This document shows positions 1 through 13,000 of a stretch of 64,000 bases of DNA, piece by piece (position 1 is the stretch's first letter; every line of letters starts with the position of its first letter). The translations under genes and the position numbers were made by a program. This DNA is from Apostichopus japonicus (lineage: Eukaryota; Echinodermata; Holothuroidea; Aspidochirotida; Stichopodidae), in contig NC_092573.1 in the NCBI RefSeq assembly GCF_037975245.1, positions 1,482,001-1,546,000 of the forward strand. Direction: 5' to 3'. Under the pieces are notes generated by a model. The model searched no databases. It was not told the DNA's origin and saw only the letters and a list, made by a program, of their open reading frames with translations.

Positions 1-429
1 CCAACATGCTTGATAGACCCTCATACTCCCCTGACCAAATTTATAGTTGAGAGATGTATTAGTTCTGTTACTGTTATCTTACACCATATATGAGCACAAA
101 TTGTGCTTTTCACAAGTCACAACCATTCTTTAATGCTAGACAAAAAAAACCTAAAGATTAATTTTCAGATTAAACATTAATGTTTAGCCCCTAGCCTACA
201 ACATTGTACAGGAAATATAAAACTTGTTGTTGTTGTCATTTAGCTCACTACTGAAGCCTTGCACCATTTTTGGGGTGCAAAGATATATTTGTTAGTCGTT
301 GCCAATAATGTTAGGAAATGCATTATTAAACAACATTTGGGTGTGCACCTAGGTCATATATTGCTCTTATTAATGAAATGAAACTAGCTGCTATATATAT
401 ACTATTTTTTTCTAAAGTCGGTGTCTTAC

Positions 430-2549
430 CCAAGAACTGCTATAGCATCCTCCACATTCCTGGCTTCTTCCATGCCTTCTGCCTTGGCCTGCGCAACTAC
501 AATGTTCACATTTTCCTCTAGTTGGACATCCAAATGAGTTGGAGTATTCTTCTTTCTCGCTTCTGCTTCAGCTGTTTCAAGGTTAAAGTAATTAATTTGA
601 TAGATTTGATTGAGGCATTTAATAGAAGCAGATCATCTAAGGAAAAGAGTTTTAAAGGTCCATATTGCATTTATCTGGAATTTTGAGCATTCCATTGTCA
701 CTTACATGCATTGACAATTTGTGGTCCAAACAATTATGCATGCACACCCCATCCTTTCTTATTCATATTTTAAATCAACCAATCAAATCATCTCTACCAC
801 ATGACATCAGGCAACAACAACTGCCTCTTTCACTAGGCCTGTACTACTAGATGTAACTAAGTCATGCATTTTAGCAATTTCTTTTTCACGTAACAATAAC
901 TGCCAATCAAAACCTCCACAAAGAAGGAAAATAAGCTCTTAATAAAAGTATACAAATATTCATTACGCATATTGAAGCTTTCATTAACACGAACGAGCCA
1001 GCTAGCCTAAAGCGGGGCAAATCATAGGTATCATACTTGCAGCCTGTACATACTATCAGGGTATGACTAACGAGTAATGTTAGTTTGCGTAATACGAATC
1101 AATGTGAAAACGAATCAATCATGATGGCAAATGCGAGGGATATAAATACAATCAATAATAGACTAGACTTACGCTATAGTCCTAGGCATAAGGCCTTTGA
1201 CATAATCCACGGTATGTTCTGAAAATTTGTTCTAAAAATTTCAATTTAACATGTTGTTCAAATTGACCATCGGTGTTCGGGTCGATTCATGATTGACAAC
1301 ATGTTATAGCATAGTCAGTCATTTCCGACATTGAGCTTGGATTTTCCGTAAACTAATGATGGTTTTGGTCATGATTTCTTTGTTTATTTTGTAAATTTTG
1401 AACTTGTGTTAAGTTTCATTTTATATGTTAACAGGTTTAATTTCTAATTGGAAAGCTGTTTAGTGTTGCTAAATAAACAGATTTTCAACATTTTCAGGTT
1501 ATTAAGATGATTCTCACAGCTGGGTTAGATTATCTGGAGGTGGTACAAATTTCTTTGTCTAAAACAGCCTTATGAATGTGATTTCCAAAACTATTTTAAA
1601 GAAACTTTCCAGAAAATTATCATACTGCATTACATTACATTATAATAGAAAAAAAGCAATATTGCAAAATGATTTTCACCTTTTTGGGCTGCAATTTGAT
1701 TGGCAACAACCTGAGCCCTTGTCAGCTTCGATGGTTTTACTGGTTTTCCCTTGATAACCTCTTCTTCTTCTTCGAGAAGTTTCTTATTCTCATTCTTTCT
1801 TGCTAAATCTTCCAATCTCTTCTTCTCCTTGTCCGTCTATCAAGAGAAATAAACATCATTACATCAAATTTCATCCTGCTAAGTACAGTCATGTTGAATG
1901 CACCAATTTACAACTTGTAAAAACATTTCAAATTTTGGCCAAATTTGGGTCCCAAGTTGCTTCTGTATGTCTTGTGACACTATAAAGTATTGGCAAGACT
2001 TTTTGTCTTCATATTTCCAGGGAGAAAAGTGCCTTGTGCAGTGTGATACTGTCAACATAAATATATACTACAAGAATGAACCTTACAATGTTCTATTCAT
2101 AAAAAATGAGTGTTTGATGTTATACAAATATGGTGGATTGGATTCACATATAATGTTCTGAATCTGAAACGACTTCCAAATTGAAGTAGAATTTCCTTAT
2201 CATGATTCACTCAAATAGTCCAGTTTATCTAAGGTCTTTTGTCTTCACTCTTTTTCTTGCAAATAAACATCTTTTAATTCTGAGATGCAGACATGGTACT
2301 GACAAAATTAAGTCACAACTTACTCACAGTGCACTAAAAATCAGATTCCAGTACACACTGTTTTAGTGGTAGAACATTGTAGATAATTACCTTCCGTTGC
2401 TGTTTCTTGGCAAGTTGTCGATTATCGTCTCTCCATGCAGCATCTTCCTTCTCTTTGTCTGACTTTGCCTTTTCAGCTGCTTTTGCATCAGCTTTGCGGG
2501 CTCTGGCCTGCACAGCTTTAGTATTTTCAGTTGGAAACTTCTTAGGCAT
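430..2549 (-). CDS. CCDC124: CCDC124, ribosome-associated coiled-coil protein (5' part; 3' end outside window)
   Basis: Three coding exons join in frame on the minus strand: 2391-2549 (starts MPKKFPTENTK, 53 codons, phase 0), 1680-1836 and 430-571, each with GT donor and AG acceptor. They give about 152 residues. The family is usually about 220 aa, so the C-terminal part lies beyond base 1. The start is fixed by the conserved MPKKF N-terminus. The protein is Lys/Glu/Ala-rich and predicted helical coiled coil, with the family block LEENVN followed by VEDAIAVL in exon 3. CCDC124 relatives (yeast Lso2) bind idle 80S ribosomes and help them recover from hibernation; the human protein is also reported at centrosome and midbody. 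A 5' UTR intron is likely, because an acceptor-like CTAG/CAG lies just upstream of the ATG. The gene is head-to-head with the small + strand gene at 4252. The product call is by recognition. Confidence 0.9.
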
Positions 2550-4251
2550 GACTTCGGTTTGGTGGTCAAAGGTTGACTAGGCACTGGTGAAAACCTTATA
2601 GAATCAGAACTCTGAAGAAATAATGAGAAAATGAAGCATGTGGTGCAATATGTTGTACTGTACCAGTGAAATATGCAGGGAAGAAATTTTTCTATTTCCT
2701 TGTTTTTTTCCTTCTACAAACCTGAAACTGTTTAATAATTCAAATGTGTAATAATTCAATTTGGCAGGATGTTTTTTTTTTACCCTACGCATGCAGACAA
2801 CTTCATGAAAATATTGAAACCAACCTAAGGAAGAAAGGAATTCTGACAAATAAAACAATAGTATCTAGGTTATGACCTAACTGAGCTATGAAAAAGAATA
2901 AAAGGGTATGTGCCATTTCTCTGGGTTGTATACATCATATTTGGCAACTGTAGATACAAAAATGGCCACACAAATCATGTACATGTAACACTGGCAGAGT
3001 GTTTGAGGAATATGAAGGGCTTCATTTGCACAGAAGTAATGAAGCATTTACTTTTCTAATCTACTCTTCGAAAGAAATTGATCACTGCAGGCAGAAATTT
3101 GAATGTAATAACATATGGTATATCATGTAGGCCTAGATCACAAGGAGTTTGCAAGCAGTTCTTGCATTTACTAATCACACTGAACACTCAGCAAACCATT
3201 TTAAACCACCAGTTATTAACTTGTACAGTATAGCTCAATCAAGCCATAAGCTACTTACGCGATAATAATGAGACGGTAAGGACTGGGTAGGCTTAGGCTA
3301 TAACCTGATAACGTTAGTCTACGTCTACTCACAGTAATTTGATTCTTGCACTTTCTGTGAAATTGTGACCAAAACAAGTGCATGTTTTGCATAAATACAT
3401 CTTGGTGGAACCCATCCTGCTACTGTATTCCCGGTGCTTTGGTCCTAGTCCTTACGTAGACCCACTTCCATCTGTACCATGGGAGCGTATGTCAAGAAGA
3501 CAGAGCCACAAAATGGTTAGGGAAATTATGCTACACCAATGAATAACAACACGCTTAGAAATAGGATTCACGAGTCTACTCTCAAACTGTTAGTTTTAAT
3601 TTCCTGTGGTCTGCCATTTATATATTTTCTGTTAAAAAGAACCATTTTCAAAGCAGCCGTTTGACTCATCTTTTAGATCAATCTTACCTCGTTTCATACT
3701 ACTGTTGATGTTCTAAGTGCAAATGGTGCTCTTCGTAATCATTACGTATCAGTAGCGCGATAAAATAAAGAGAAACGGATTGTTCCATTGTCGCGCTTTT
3801 ATCACCTGGCAGCAGGACGAGTACGAAAAGTACTGGTTGTTACCAGTACAGGCTTTTCGCAGATGGTGATTATAATGCTACATACTGAATCATTTAAGTT
3901 TGTATTCCAAATAATGTTACATTAGTCTCTTAATTGTTCACCTTAATTTCTATGTTATTTAATTGATACAAAATCTTTAGCTGACCTTATCGACTACACG
4001 TAAAAGCGTAGCAACTCTAATGAATATAGGTTATAAAGCTTATATAAATGGTGCGTGATTATATGATCCTTGTGTATTGGCGCTGTATCATTGTATGCGT
4101 TGAATTAGAAGACTTCAAACAGTGGCCGATGATTTCACAATCACGGAAGTACACCTATATCTTGTAGATCTTACATAGCCTAGTCTGGTTGAATTTTGAG
4201 ACATATAGTTTCTTTTTCTTAATTACGGACATTTAATTATTTATTTTAAGT
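2550..4251. promoter_or_regulatory. Probable shared upstream region of CCDC124 (-) and the 4252 gene (+)
   Basis: This 1.7-kb stretch separates two divergent coding starts. No coding exon was recognised in it. It probably contains the non-coding first exon(s) of CCDC124, and perhaps of the + strand gene, because TTTTAAG immediately before the ATG at 4252 can serve as a splice acceptor. The part around 3690-3850 is less AT-rich and has short CG-containing words (GTAGCGCG, TGTCGCGC), a plausible divergent promoter. That placement is inference; no TATA box or initiator is decisive. Confidence 0.3.
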
Positions 4252-4533
4252 ATGGAAGAAGACCAGCAGAATACGCCTCCAGCCCCAGCACAAAATGGGC
4301 ACGGAGTAACAGAGGAAGAGAAGGAGCAAGCATCGAAAGAAATAACTCAAACAGATCGCATCAACAAATCACTACTAAATTCTTTTCTCCAACGTTTAGA
4401 CGACGCAAATTCAGGTTCCAACTTTCCAAAGGTGGAGAGGATTAATACCGACGATACAGAACCACCAGAGGAAAGAGATGATGAAAAGTGGGATGATGAC
4501 GAAGAGTCAACAGAGCAGAACACAGATCGATAG
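4252..4533 (+). CDS. Small acidic protein, unrecognised (93 aa)
   Basis: A single open frame runs from ATG 4252 to TAG 4531-4533. The protein starts MEEDQQNTPP and has a low-complexity Pro/Gln/Glu N-terminus. A central stretch (about residues 36-50, RINKSLLNSFLQRLDD) looks like an amphipathic helix, and the tail is very acidic (DDEKWDDDEE). I do not recognise the family. No signal peptide or membrane segment is visible. Codon-like composition, the helix between two disordered acidic arms, the divergent position next to CCDC124 and an AATAAA at about 4859 (325 bases after the stop) support a real gene. A splice acceptor directly before the ATG means a 5' UTR exon may exist. It could be a small nuclear or chaperone-type adaptor, but nothing in the sequence proves a function. 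Confidence 0.6.
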   Translation: MEEDQQNTPPAPAQNGHGVTEEEKEQASKEITQTDRINKSLLNSFLQRLDDANSGSNFPKVERINTDDTEPPEERDDEKWDDDEESTEQNTDR

Positions 4534-7500
4534 TAGCCTTTCGAAAGGTTCCTGTAACAACAAGGTGACCAACTATAGCCTATATCATATGCTCACATAA
4601 ATATTTTAGTATTCCTCCATTTTGTGGTCATTATTCAAGTTCATTGAATTGTTTCAATTTACCTTCAGAGTTTCCCCTGGTATTCATTTTGTGAGGTGGA
4701 CGCCTCTCGGTATTTTGCGATCACCTTGCAAATATGTTACCAACATCGCTGCCTCACTGTTTCAGAGATGGAATAAAAACTACATGATTGCAATCAAACT
4801 TTTTAAAGCATGCCATCATCTAAAATTGAAAAATTGGCTGTGAACACTAAATTGTGGCAATAAATAAAAGTTCTTCCGCCTATATAGCATTATTTTTGTC
4901 AAAATTTATTGTTAGGATGATTGACATTAGAATGTTTAACAAATTTATCACTAAGCGCCCGTGTTTGTCCCATTTCCACGTTTCTACATAAAGAATAACA
5001 TAAAGAATATGATACAACTTTTCCTATGACCTGAGAAAGTTTCACACAATAGGTCAAATGCATCAAATGTTGTGCAGCTGCAAATGTGTTAGTTTATCTC
5101 ATACTTCTTTATAAACTGTTGTTTCTCCCTAAACAGGTTCACAAAATGAAATGTACATTATGGCGGGAATGTATAGGACGGTATGGCCATTTTCACTGTT
5201 TCGAGGAACTCAATTGCAAGTAGCAAACTGCAGTGTACCGAGCAAACTTCTCCAGAACTTAGATCAGGCCAAAGTGTTGCTACTGTATGTTGGCAGTATG
5301 TTATTTGCTAGAATTCATCCATGAACAATAAATAAAGTACAGGTTATTGGTTGGTGGAAATGGAAAGAACCACAGGGATCAACCTACAGTATGTTCATCT
5401 TGTTCAACCAGAGAGGTTCTCTCTACAGCACATGTGGAAACCCGACATTTAATTGGAATATTTGAAAACGATTACTTGTTAAAACCAAGCGAATAATTTC
5501 TTGGAATGGTAATTAAATGGGCACTAATTATAAGTAACTGTCATACCTAGGGAACATAGTTTAAGCATTTAAAAAGCTATTTTTAAGGTTTGTAAAGCTT
5601 TCTGCAATATTCATGAATATTCCTGAATATTGCAGAAAACTTTTTGGTGTTTACAAAACCACTATCATTGTATTTGTGTAGCATCTTTATTTGGTGTAAT
5701 TTTGCCATATGATGCAAGGTAATTATTCCCTGGGGCAACCATTTGCCAGATTATGTAATTTTTCCTTGGGTTGTAAAGTAGGCTTTGTCTTTTCTTCTAT
5801 GGGTAGGCAAAAAAGCACCCATGTTGTTTGATGGTAAAGTTTTATACAAATCCATACTGGATTCCCATGAAAATACAGTTCACTATTTTACATTGAGCTA
5901 AAAGTGTCTGAGCGACAAACTTTGCAAAGAGATCATTGCTTTCTCCCAATAAGTCTAGGGGCAATTTCTCAGTTCAGTTTGAAATAATTGTAACTGTTAA
6001 TTCTTTTAATACTGGACTCAAGCAAGATTGTGGAAAATTTGGGGCCAAATGTAAAATGTTGAATGATGCACATGTATGAGGCTTCTTGTGAAGGAGTAGT
6101 TGCCGGTTAGGAAAATTTGTAATCCATTTGAGATTCATTCAAACCAATGACAATAATATGGAATGTATAGTTATCTTATATGGTGGCAGCCAACAAGATC
6201 TATCACTTGTTTTTCTTTAGAAAAATTTACTTTGTTGTTAAACCTACAAGAGTGATTTAAGAACACTTCCTTTAACAACAGTACATGTATACTAGTCTTC
6301 ATAGTGACTTCATTCATAATGTATGATGTGACTATAGCAAGATTGTGGGCCTTCCCCTACCACCACAGATATACCACAGTGACTTGAAACTGAACTTGGG
6401 CCACAACACTTATCAATAATAACTCAACTTGGCTGGAGTTGGAAGCTGGAACACATTACAATCCTGTCAACTCCAAATGTTACAATGTAACCACTTTTTG
6501 TTTTATTATATATATTTTCTACGGAAGTTTTGAAATACTAAACAAATTAAGGAACAAGTCGAATATTGTGAATGGCAGAGTAAATAAAGAAATCTTATTC
6601 CCAAGCATGTTTTCTAGTTTGTTGTTTCTAGTATTATCAAATCTCTCTATGCCATGGAGAGCAAATGAGTTGTTAGGGAGAAGGAATGTGGCACATTGGG
6701 ACACTTTTGTTATGTCAGATAAAGGTTAGCACTTGTTCATACTGTCAGTACGAATGCATTGAAGCATGGTGCTAGAGGATAGTACAGACTGGTATTAACA
6801 TTATAAAACTGTTGCAACTGGCTGGGTAATATGATGAATGCTCATGAATCAGAATTTCATCCTCAACTCTGGTGATATAATAGAGAAGTGATTATGCTTT
6901 GTGTGCAAAGGTGATGCTCACTTTAGAACTCAATTTGAAGAAAAACTTCAACAGAGAACATGGGGCAGTTCAATCCAAAAAATTTCTACAAAGGTAAAAG
7001 TGGTCCCAAAGGGAAAGATGTTTTATCTCTGGCTTTGTTTTAGTTAATTCATTATGTAACTAAAGATCTGCAGTTAAACCTGCTTAATCCTGAGTCAGTC
7101 CCTGATTATTATCGACTCAAAATGGAGGATAATCCCTTGAAAGGCTGGGATAAATAACAAAAACAATTGTTCGAAACAACCTTTTTTTCCCCTGTAATCT
7201 TCAGAAGAACTATGGATATATTTTTGAAATAATGAGAAAAGGCAAAAAGGAAGACTACAGTCTATTTAAGTATTCTAATGGTTCGGATGTCTGATTTATT
7301 ATCATAAACATAAATGATAAAAAGAAAATTACAAAATGATCAAGCAAGTAATTAGTTTTATACTGGTATGTTTACCTGTGTTACTACATAGCTATAGTGA
7401 TATTACACTGTACTTTTAAACATATGAAATGGCTGTAAAGACCTCGTTTTGAATCTACTCAAATTATAAACGATCTCAACTGTTTATAAGAAGAGATGGA

Positions 7501-8350
7501 GTCCAAGAAAGAAATCAAAATAATCCCTAAAGTATAAAGACTAAAGAAATAGATTATCAATATTATGTTATTCTAAAACACCACAAAATGTTGAATTTTT
7601 CCAACTCATTCTTGTTTGTAAAGTACAGGAGGAGGGTAACAGTACTATATAATACATATATATGAACAACCAGTGCTTTATTACAAGTCATGTAATCCAG
7701 TCATCAAATATTACAAGTGCAGCCCTTTGAAAAGCTTTTGTTGATTCACATAAATGTAACATAGTGACTCAAGTCAAAGATTCGACTTGAATCAGAAAAT
7801 TGATGAGCAATATGACTCTATTGAATGCTTTGGTCAGGATAATTCTTAAGGAAAAACTCATTGCATTGTTCCTGTTAGGAGATGGATACAACTGGCCCCT
7901 CCTAATTAAATTTCACGACTATCCCATCCCCTCGATGAAAGAAGTAAAAATAATATTTAGAAAGTTGGTCCACGATACAGAATGAATTAACATGCACTAA
8001 AAAGAAAAACTTGCAACATGTATTCAGTCCAGTGTAACATTCATGCTTGACTGATGAAAGAATGTCATATTCTTGGCATCCTGATAAACTTTGCATTCAA
8101 TTCCCACTGTCGAGATATTAAGAGCTGTAATTTCTATCATTGTTTGCGCCGAAAGTGAACTTGAAGCAAGCAGGTGTTCCTATTTCAATATGCAGAAATA
8201 CATTTTTACCTCGACTATCATTTCTTAAGTGGCCACTAGTGCCAACCTCATCATCAGGAGAGCATTGCAGACATCTTGACAAAGACGTTTAAAAAAAAAA
8301 AAAAAATTCCTACAAAACTAATTTGATTAAAGTAACATAATCTAAATTAT
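4534..8350. other. 3' UTR of the 4252 gene, then intergenic sequence without recognised genes
   Basis: The first 330 bases are probably the 3' UTR of the small acidic gene, ending near the AATAAATAAA at about 4859. The rest is AT-rich, with only short random open frames (the longest 96 codons at 6439, with no family signature). A foldback sits at 5585-5661. Nothing else is supported. Confidence 0.5.
5585..5661. repeat. Short foldback (inverted repeat)
   Basis: GGTTTGTAAA at the left edge is mirrored by TTTACAAAACC at the right edge. The centre TTCTGCAATATTCATGAATA is followed by its near complement ending ATATTGCAGAAA, so the whole 77 bases can fold into one hairpin. It resembles a tiny foldback element or the fused ends of a larger one. 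Confidence 0.5.
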
Positions 8351-8358
8351 CTTTGATG

Positions 8359-8727
8359 CAAGGGCGTAGGAACTGGGGGGGGGCTGGGGGGCGCCAGCCC
8401 CCCCCAGTGAAAAATATGGAGGGGCGGAAGTATCATTCCGCCCCCCCGCTTCGCAAGTCAGAAAACCCCTTTTTCATTTCCAAATGAGAAAAAAATCTCA
8501 TTTGGAGCACCAAATTGCATCTAAGGCCAGGTGAAAATGCAAAATTATATACAAAATGGATTGGGTGGGTTGAATTGTGCTATATTGCACCAAATTGCAT
8601 CTAAGGCCACCTGGAAATGCAAAAAAAATCCAAAGGGGAGGGGGACACCCCCTCCCCTTAGACCCCTCCCCCAGGCCGGCCCTCAGTCTTCAGCCCCCCC
8701 ACTCAAAAGTACCTTCCTACGCCACTG
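8359..8727. mobile_element. hAT-like MITE with 8-bp target duplication
   Basis: The ends are CAAGGGCGTAGGAA and, reverse-complemented, CAGTGGCGTAGGAA: imperfect terminal inverted repeats of the CAG-GGCG type common in hAT-like non-autonomous elements. The 8-mer CTTTGATG directly flanks both sides (8351-8358 and 8728-8735) as a target-site duplication. The 369-bp interior has long G and C runs (8377-8406), a 22-bp direct repeat (near 8508 and 8587) and no transposase. It lies just downstream of DCP2. Superfamily assignment is inferred from TSD length and end sequence. Confidence 0.75.
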
Positions 8728-9120
8728 CTTTGATGTAATTGAAAATCTTTGAAGGGGGGGGGGGGGGGGTGATTTCATATGGATGCTAAAGGTATCCTTC
8801 AATGTAATAGCTAAAACAAGAACATGTCCACGATATTCATTTGGTAAATAAATGTGAACGAAACTCAACCATCTTCTGGTGCCTCTGTTATATATGGGTG
8901 CTATTAATTTTTTCCAAGAATACATTGTCATTGCAAGTAATTTTGTCAATATTTGAATGCAAAATTCCAATATGAGCAGACTAAATAACTGTGTAAACTA
9001 AAAAGTTTGATGTCTCTTTTCTTCCAAGACCGTGGCCTTCGTTGTCGAAATAAAGAATGCTTCATTGATCCTGTACACTGATACTCAAGATGAGCCAATG
9101 ATTACTGGAGTAACTGTCTG

Positions 9121-9945
9121 TCACTTTGCCCAGAGACCTTCATCAAATGCTTTCATCACACTATCAGCATCCAGTGAGAAGTCTAAGAAAACGTTGAAGT
9201 TTACCTTACTATTAGAGTACATCACCTGCACAGGCTCCTGGATTGCAGGAACCTCAATTGAATCTGACAGAAAGAGATAGAATAGAAACTGGTTTGAAAA
9301 AAAAAATAACAGGAGGAGCTTAAGATTATGCTAATGTGAACCATTCAGCCAATTAAACTGTTTGTAAAACTTTGCTCTGAAGACATATACGTTTCCTGTG
9401 AGGTCCTTTTCTTCATTAAATGTGGTCATCTGGTGGCAACTACTGTGACAATTATAAGGAAGACAACAAACTTTCAAGGTTAGTTGGGGACTGAATCTTG
9501 TTATCATCTTTCTGTTTCTTGAAATGGTTGCTGGGAGGCATTGTTTCAATTTGCTATGTTACACATGGAATAGTCTGTGATGTCATCATGGCAAATGTTC
9601 ATCAAAAGCCTTTAATTCTATTGTAACATTTTATTCTTTTCAAACTGTCTGATATTTATGAGTGTATGCATAGCTGTCACCTTATTGTGCATTAAAGGCA
9701 GCATATCATGTTTAGGATGCAAATGTCTGGTAGTATAAAAATAATTTGTAGATCATTCCAACAATCAAATACCTTTTCAATTACCACAATAACATCACTT
9801 ACTCTGAGAGTGCCAGATCTATACATTCCTAATTCTCATATTTTACAATAAAGCATCCTTTCAGAATGTTGTTAATAATACTGAAGATTTACAGATAATT
9901 TTCACATCCAGCTTCCTGTTAAACCTGTTAAAGCCAAACAATAGG

Positions 9946-10031
<86 letters not shown>

Positions 10032-13000
10032 CATTCATCACTAGGGAGGGAAACCTCTGTTAAAGAATTTCTAGCTTACACACAGTACTTATCATTACAT
10101 ATTTTATACAATACACACTTATATTGCAAAATGTATGATGTCGTAGTGTACGTACCACTAGCAACTTTTTCTGATGAAAATATCAAACCCGTCAAAGATT
10201 GTCCTTCCTGTGAAATGTAACAGAAATGAAAGCAAAGTTCAGAGTTTGATTATCAATGTAGAAATGGCAGAAACAATTATCCACATATTTTGCTTGCAAA
10301 ATATCCATGGGAGATATTATTTCTGAAGGATAAATGTGAAGAAAATCCCTTTCTTTGTTTAAGAAAATGCATGTTCTTTGGCATTTCTTTAACACCCATA
10401 AGTTTATAGGCCTGACAATGATCATGAGGTGAGCATCAGGTTTGTTTTCCGTTCATGATTTCAGCTATACGATAAAACAACTCACATCTTCTTTATTCAT
10501 CTAGAAAGTCTTACTTATGAATATGTGCAGGAAACAAATAAAATATTCTTCTTGTTGTAGTTGACCATCCACACAAGAACCAAACAAACAAATTATTCAA
10601 CCATTTCTCTAGAAGGTTGTTAATCAATGGGAGCCCTCAGTGCATGTGTGTTTGTTTGTGATATCTCTCTCAAGATGATTGACTGGAACAGACTGAACAT
10701 ACGACTCTCAATATCTATATGTTATATCATGCCACACTGCAATGTTAAAGGCATGCCCAGGATTTTTCACTTTTTTCACAGCAAGTTGAAATACAGACTA
10801 CCGCTTCATCAAGCACTGGTGATAACAGCATGCCAAGTACGACCCAGGGCGGTGTGATATTCGAAGCTAAGTGGATTTCAAAATCAATCTATGATGAAAT
10901 TGAACTATAAGTTGAAGAAAAATATTCAGTATGCTGTTCCAATACAGAGCACACTGGGCTCTCAACTTTGGATGAATTTGTGTTTGTTGTGGGGAGGGAA
11001 AGAGGAAGGGGGTGGGGTGCAGAGCCTCATATACAGAGAGTTGCGACAACTCGGGTACGGGAATTTTCGATCACGTGACCTCATGGCACCATTTTGGGGC
11101 CAACTAATTCTGGCCGTAAGATCGACAACAACGTACGTTCGAGCAGTCAACATCTGCGCTGCCATCACAGAATGCCTGGCTGTTCAGCGTGGGGCTGTTC
11201 GAATCGTATCGAAAATGGGTCAAAGCTGTTCAGATTCCCAACAAACCCAGATCGGAGGAAAACATGGGAGGCAAAAGTAAACAGGCTTCACTGGAAGGCG
11301 AACTCCAATCACAAACTTTGTGATGTGAGTACTTCACCTAGGCCTAGTACAATGAACTAAGATTCGTAACACTAGGCCTAGCCTAGTCCATAACCAGGAC
11401 TGTGGGTTACACCACACAGTCCTTACAGCTATGTATGGTGCACTGTGCAGTGTACATACACACATAGTTAACAACACAGAAAACAGAGCATAAATTTCAG
11501 GCATGAAAATGGTCTATTTTTAACAAGTTCTGATCAAGAAAGTTGCGATGTTGGGATGAGATCTGTTATAAGGTGCATAAAAATATCTCTGCAAAGTTTA
11601 GTGAGTATATTCCTTAAATTGAAGGCTCCAGCGTGGCAAGACAAATCGGGGATCTACGAAGCACAGTGTGCAATACAAAGCACCAAGGGCTATCCTAGCC
11701 CCCTAATGAAAAACTGCTTGGCTCCATTGAGTCATGAGCTTGTTTGGATTATTATTTATGAAAATTTGGGTGGCGATCTGGCAGACCATTGAAATGATTA
11801 ATCATTCTGCTTTGCACTTGATGATTTGAATTGAACTGGTCCAGAACTCCACTATCTTCTATGAAATAATATTGAAAAATTAGGTTACTAAAATATCACT
11901 GTAGGCTAGGTAAAAATATTTCCTAGAACATTGTGTCCTGTTAGAGGATAGCAGGTAAAACTAACAGAGTCAACTGAAAACCATAGGCCTAATTAGGCTC
12001 AGGAATCATGTTTGTCCATGTCATACATAGGTACGGTATACAGATCCTAATTCATATTCTTACAACCGGGCAGTTCCAAGCAAAAGAGGACATAACCCAG
12101 GAAATTCAATTTGACTGAGCCTAGGCCTAGCATTTTACCGTGGTTGGTGGGCAACTCCCCCCCCCCGGCAATCCCCCCCCCCAAAAAACGACTCTAATTT
12201 TCGACTTCTGACAACATATTTATGCTTCTGTTGGAGGGAGGGTTGTCCAGGGGGTGTTGTCTGGTCACGATTACCTTATCCATTTATAATAGAAGCCCAT
12301 GCCTAGTAATAGAGGCACAATTGGTATTTTGAAGAATTTCTGACTTTTTGGATCCTATAGTATATATAGATGCAGCTTTTTCAAGTTATTAGACATAAAA
12401 TTCGTAGATAAAAGCCATGACTCTCATACAAAATATTCTGAAGTAGATCTTTTCAAATTCCAGCAGCAGCTTAGTTCTCATAACGCTGAAATATCCTACT
12501 CACATATACCATATGTTTGCGATGTGAGTTCCAGATTAGTGGGAGGGATTAGTTCATTTTTTTTCTGACGTGGCTGTTTATATCCGACCGACGAGACCAA
12601 TTGTGATACCCCGAAACAATCCCCCTCCCCTGCCCCACATGTCACCTTTAACCCTGCGCTCTAAATTTTGTGGGACTGGAACACAGACAAAATGTGATTG
12701 GTCCATTTAGTTACCATAGCAAGCAATTTTCAATGACCTAGCTTCATGATTCTGTGCACCATGTCAGTACCAGTCACATGTCCAAATATCAACTTCATCA
12801 GCCATTGCTAGCTCAAGTTACAGTTAATCCCAATTTTGACCAATCACAGGCTTTGTTTGGTTACCATGGCAACAATGGAAGAATGTACATTATTCCGCAA
12901 CTGTGCAATATGTGTTACAAAATGATATATAACCAGTCATAATACAATTTTACCGTACCAGAATATCAACTGTTGAATTTGGACTTCCAAATGTGCCAAC

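Noticed and set aside
10891-11280. 129-codon + frame across the left end of the P-like element
   Set aside because: It runs through the inverted repeat in a different frame from the THAP domain and shows no motif.
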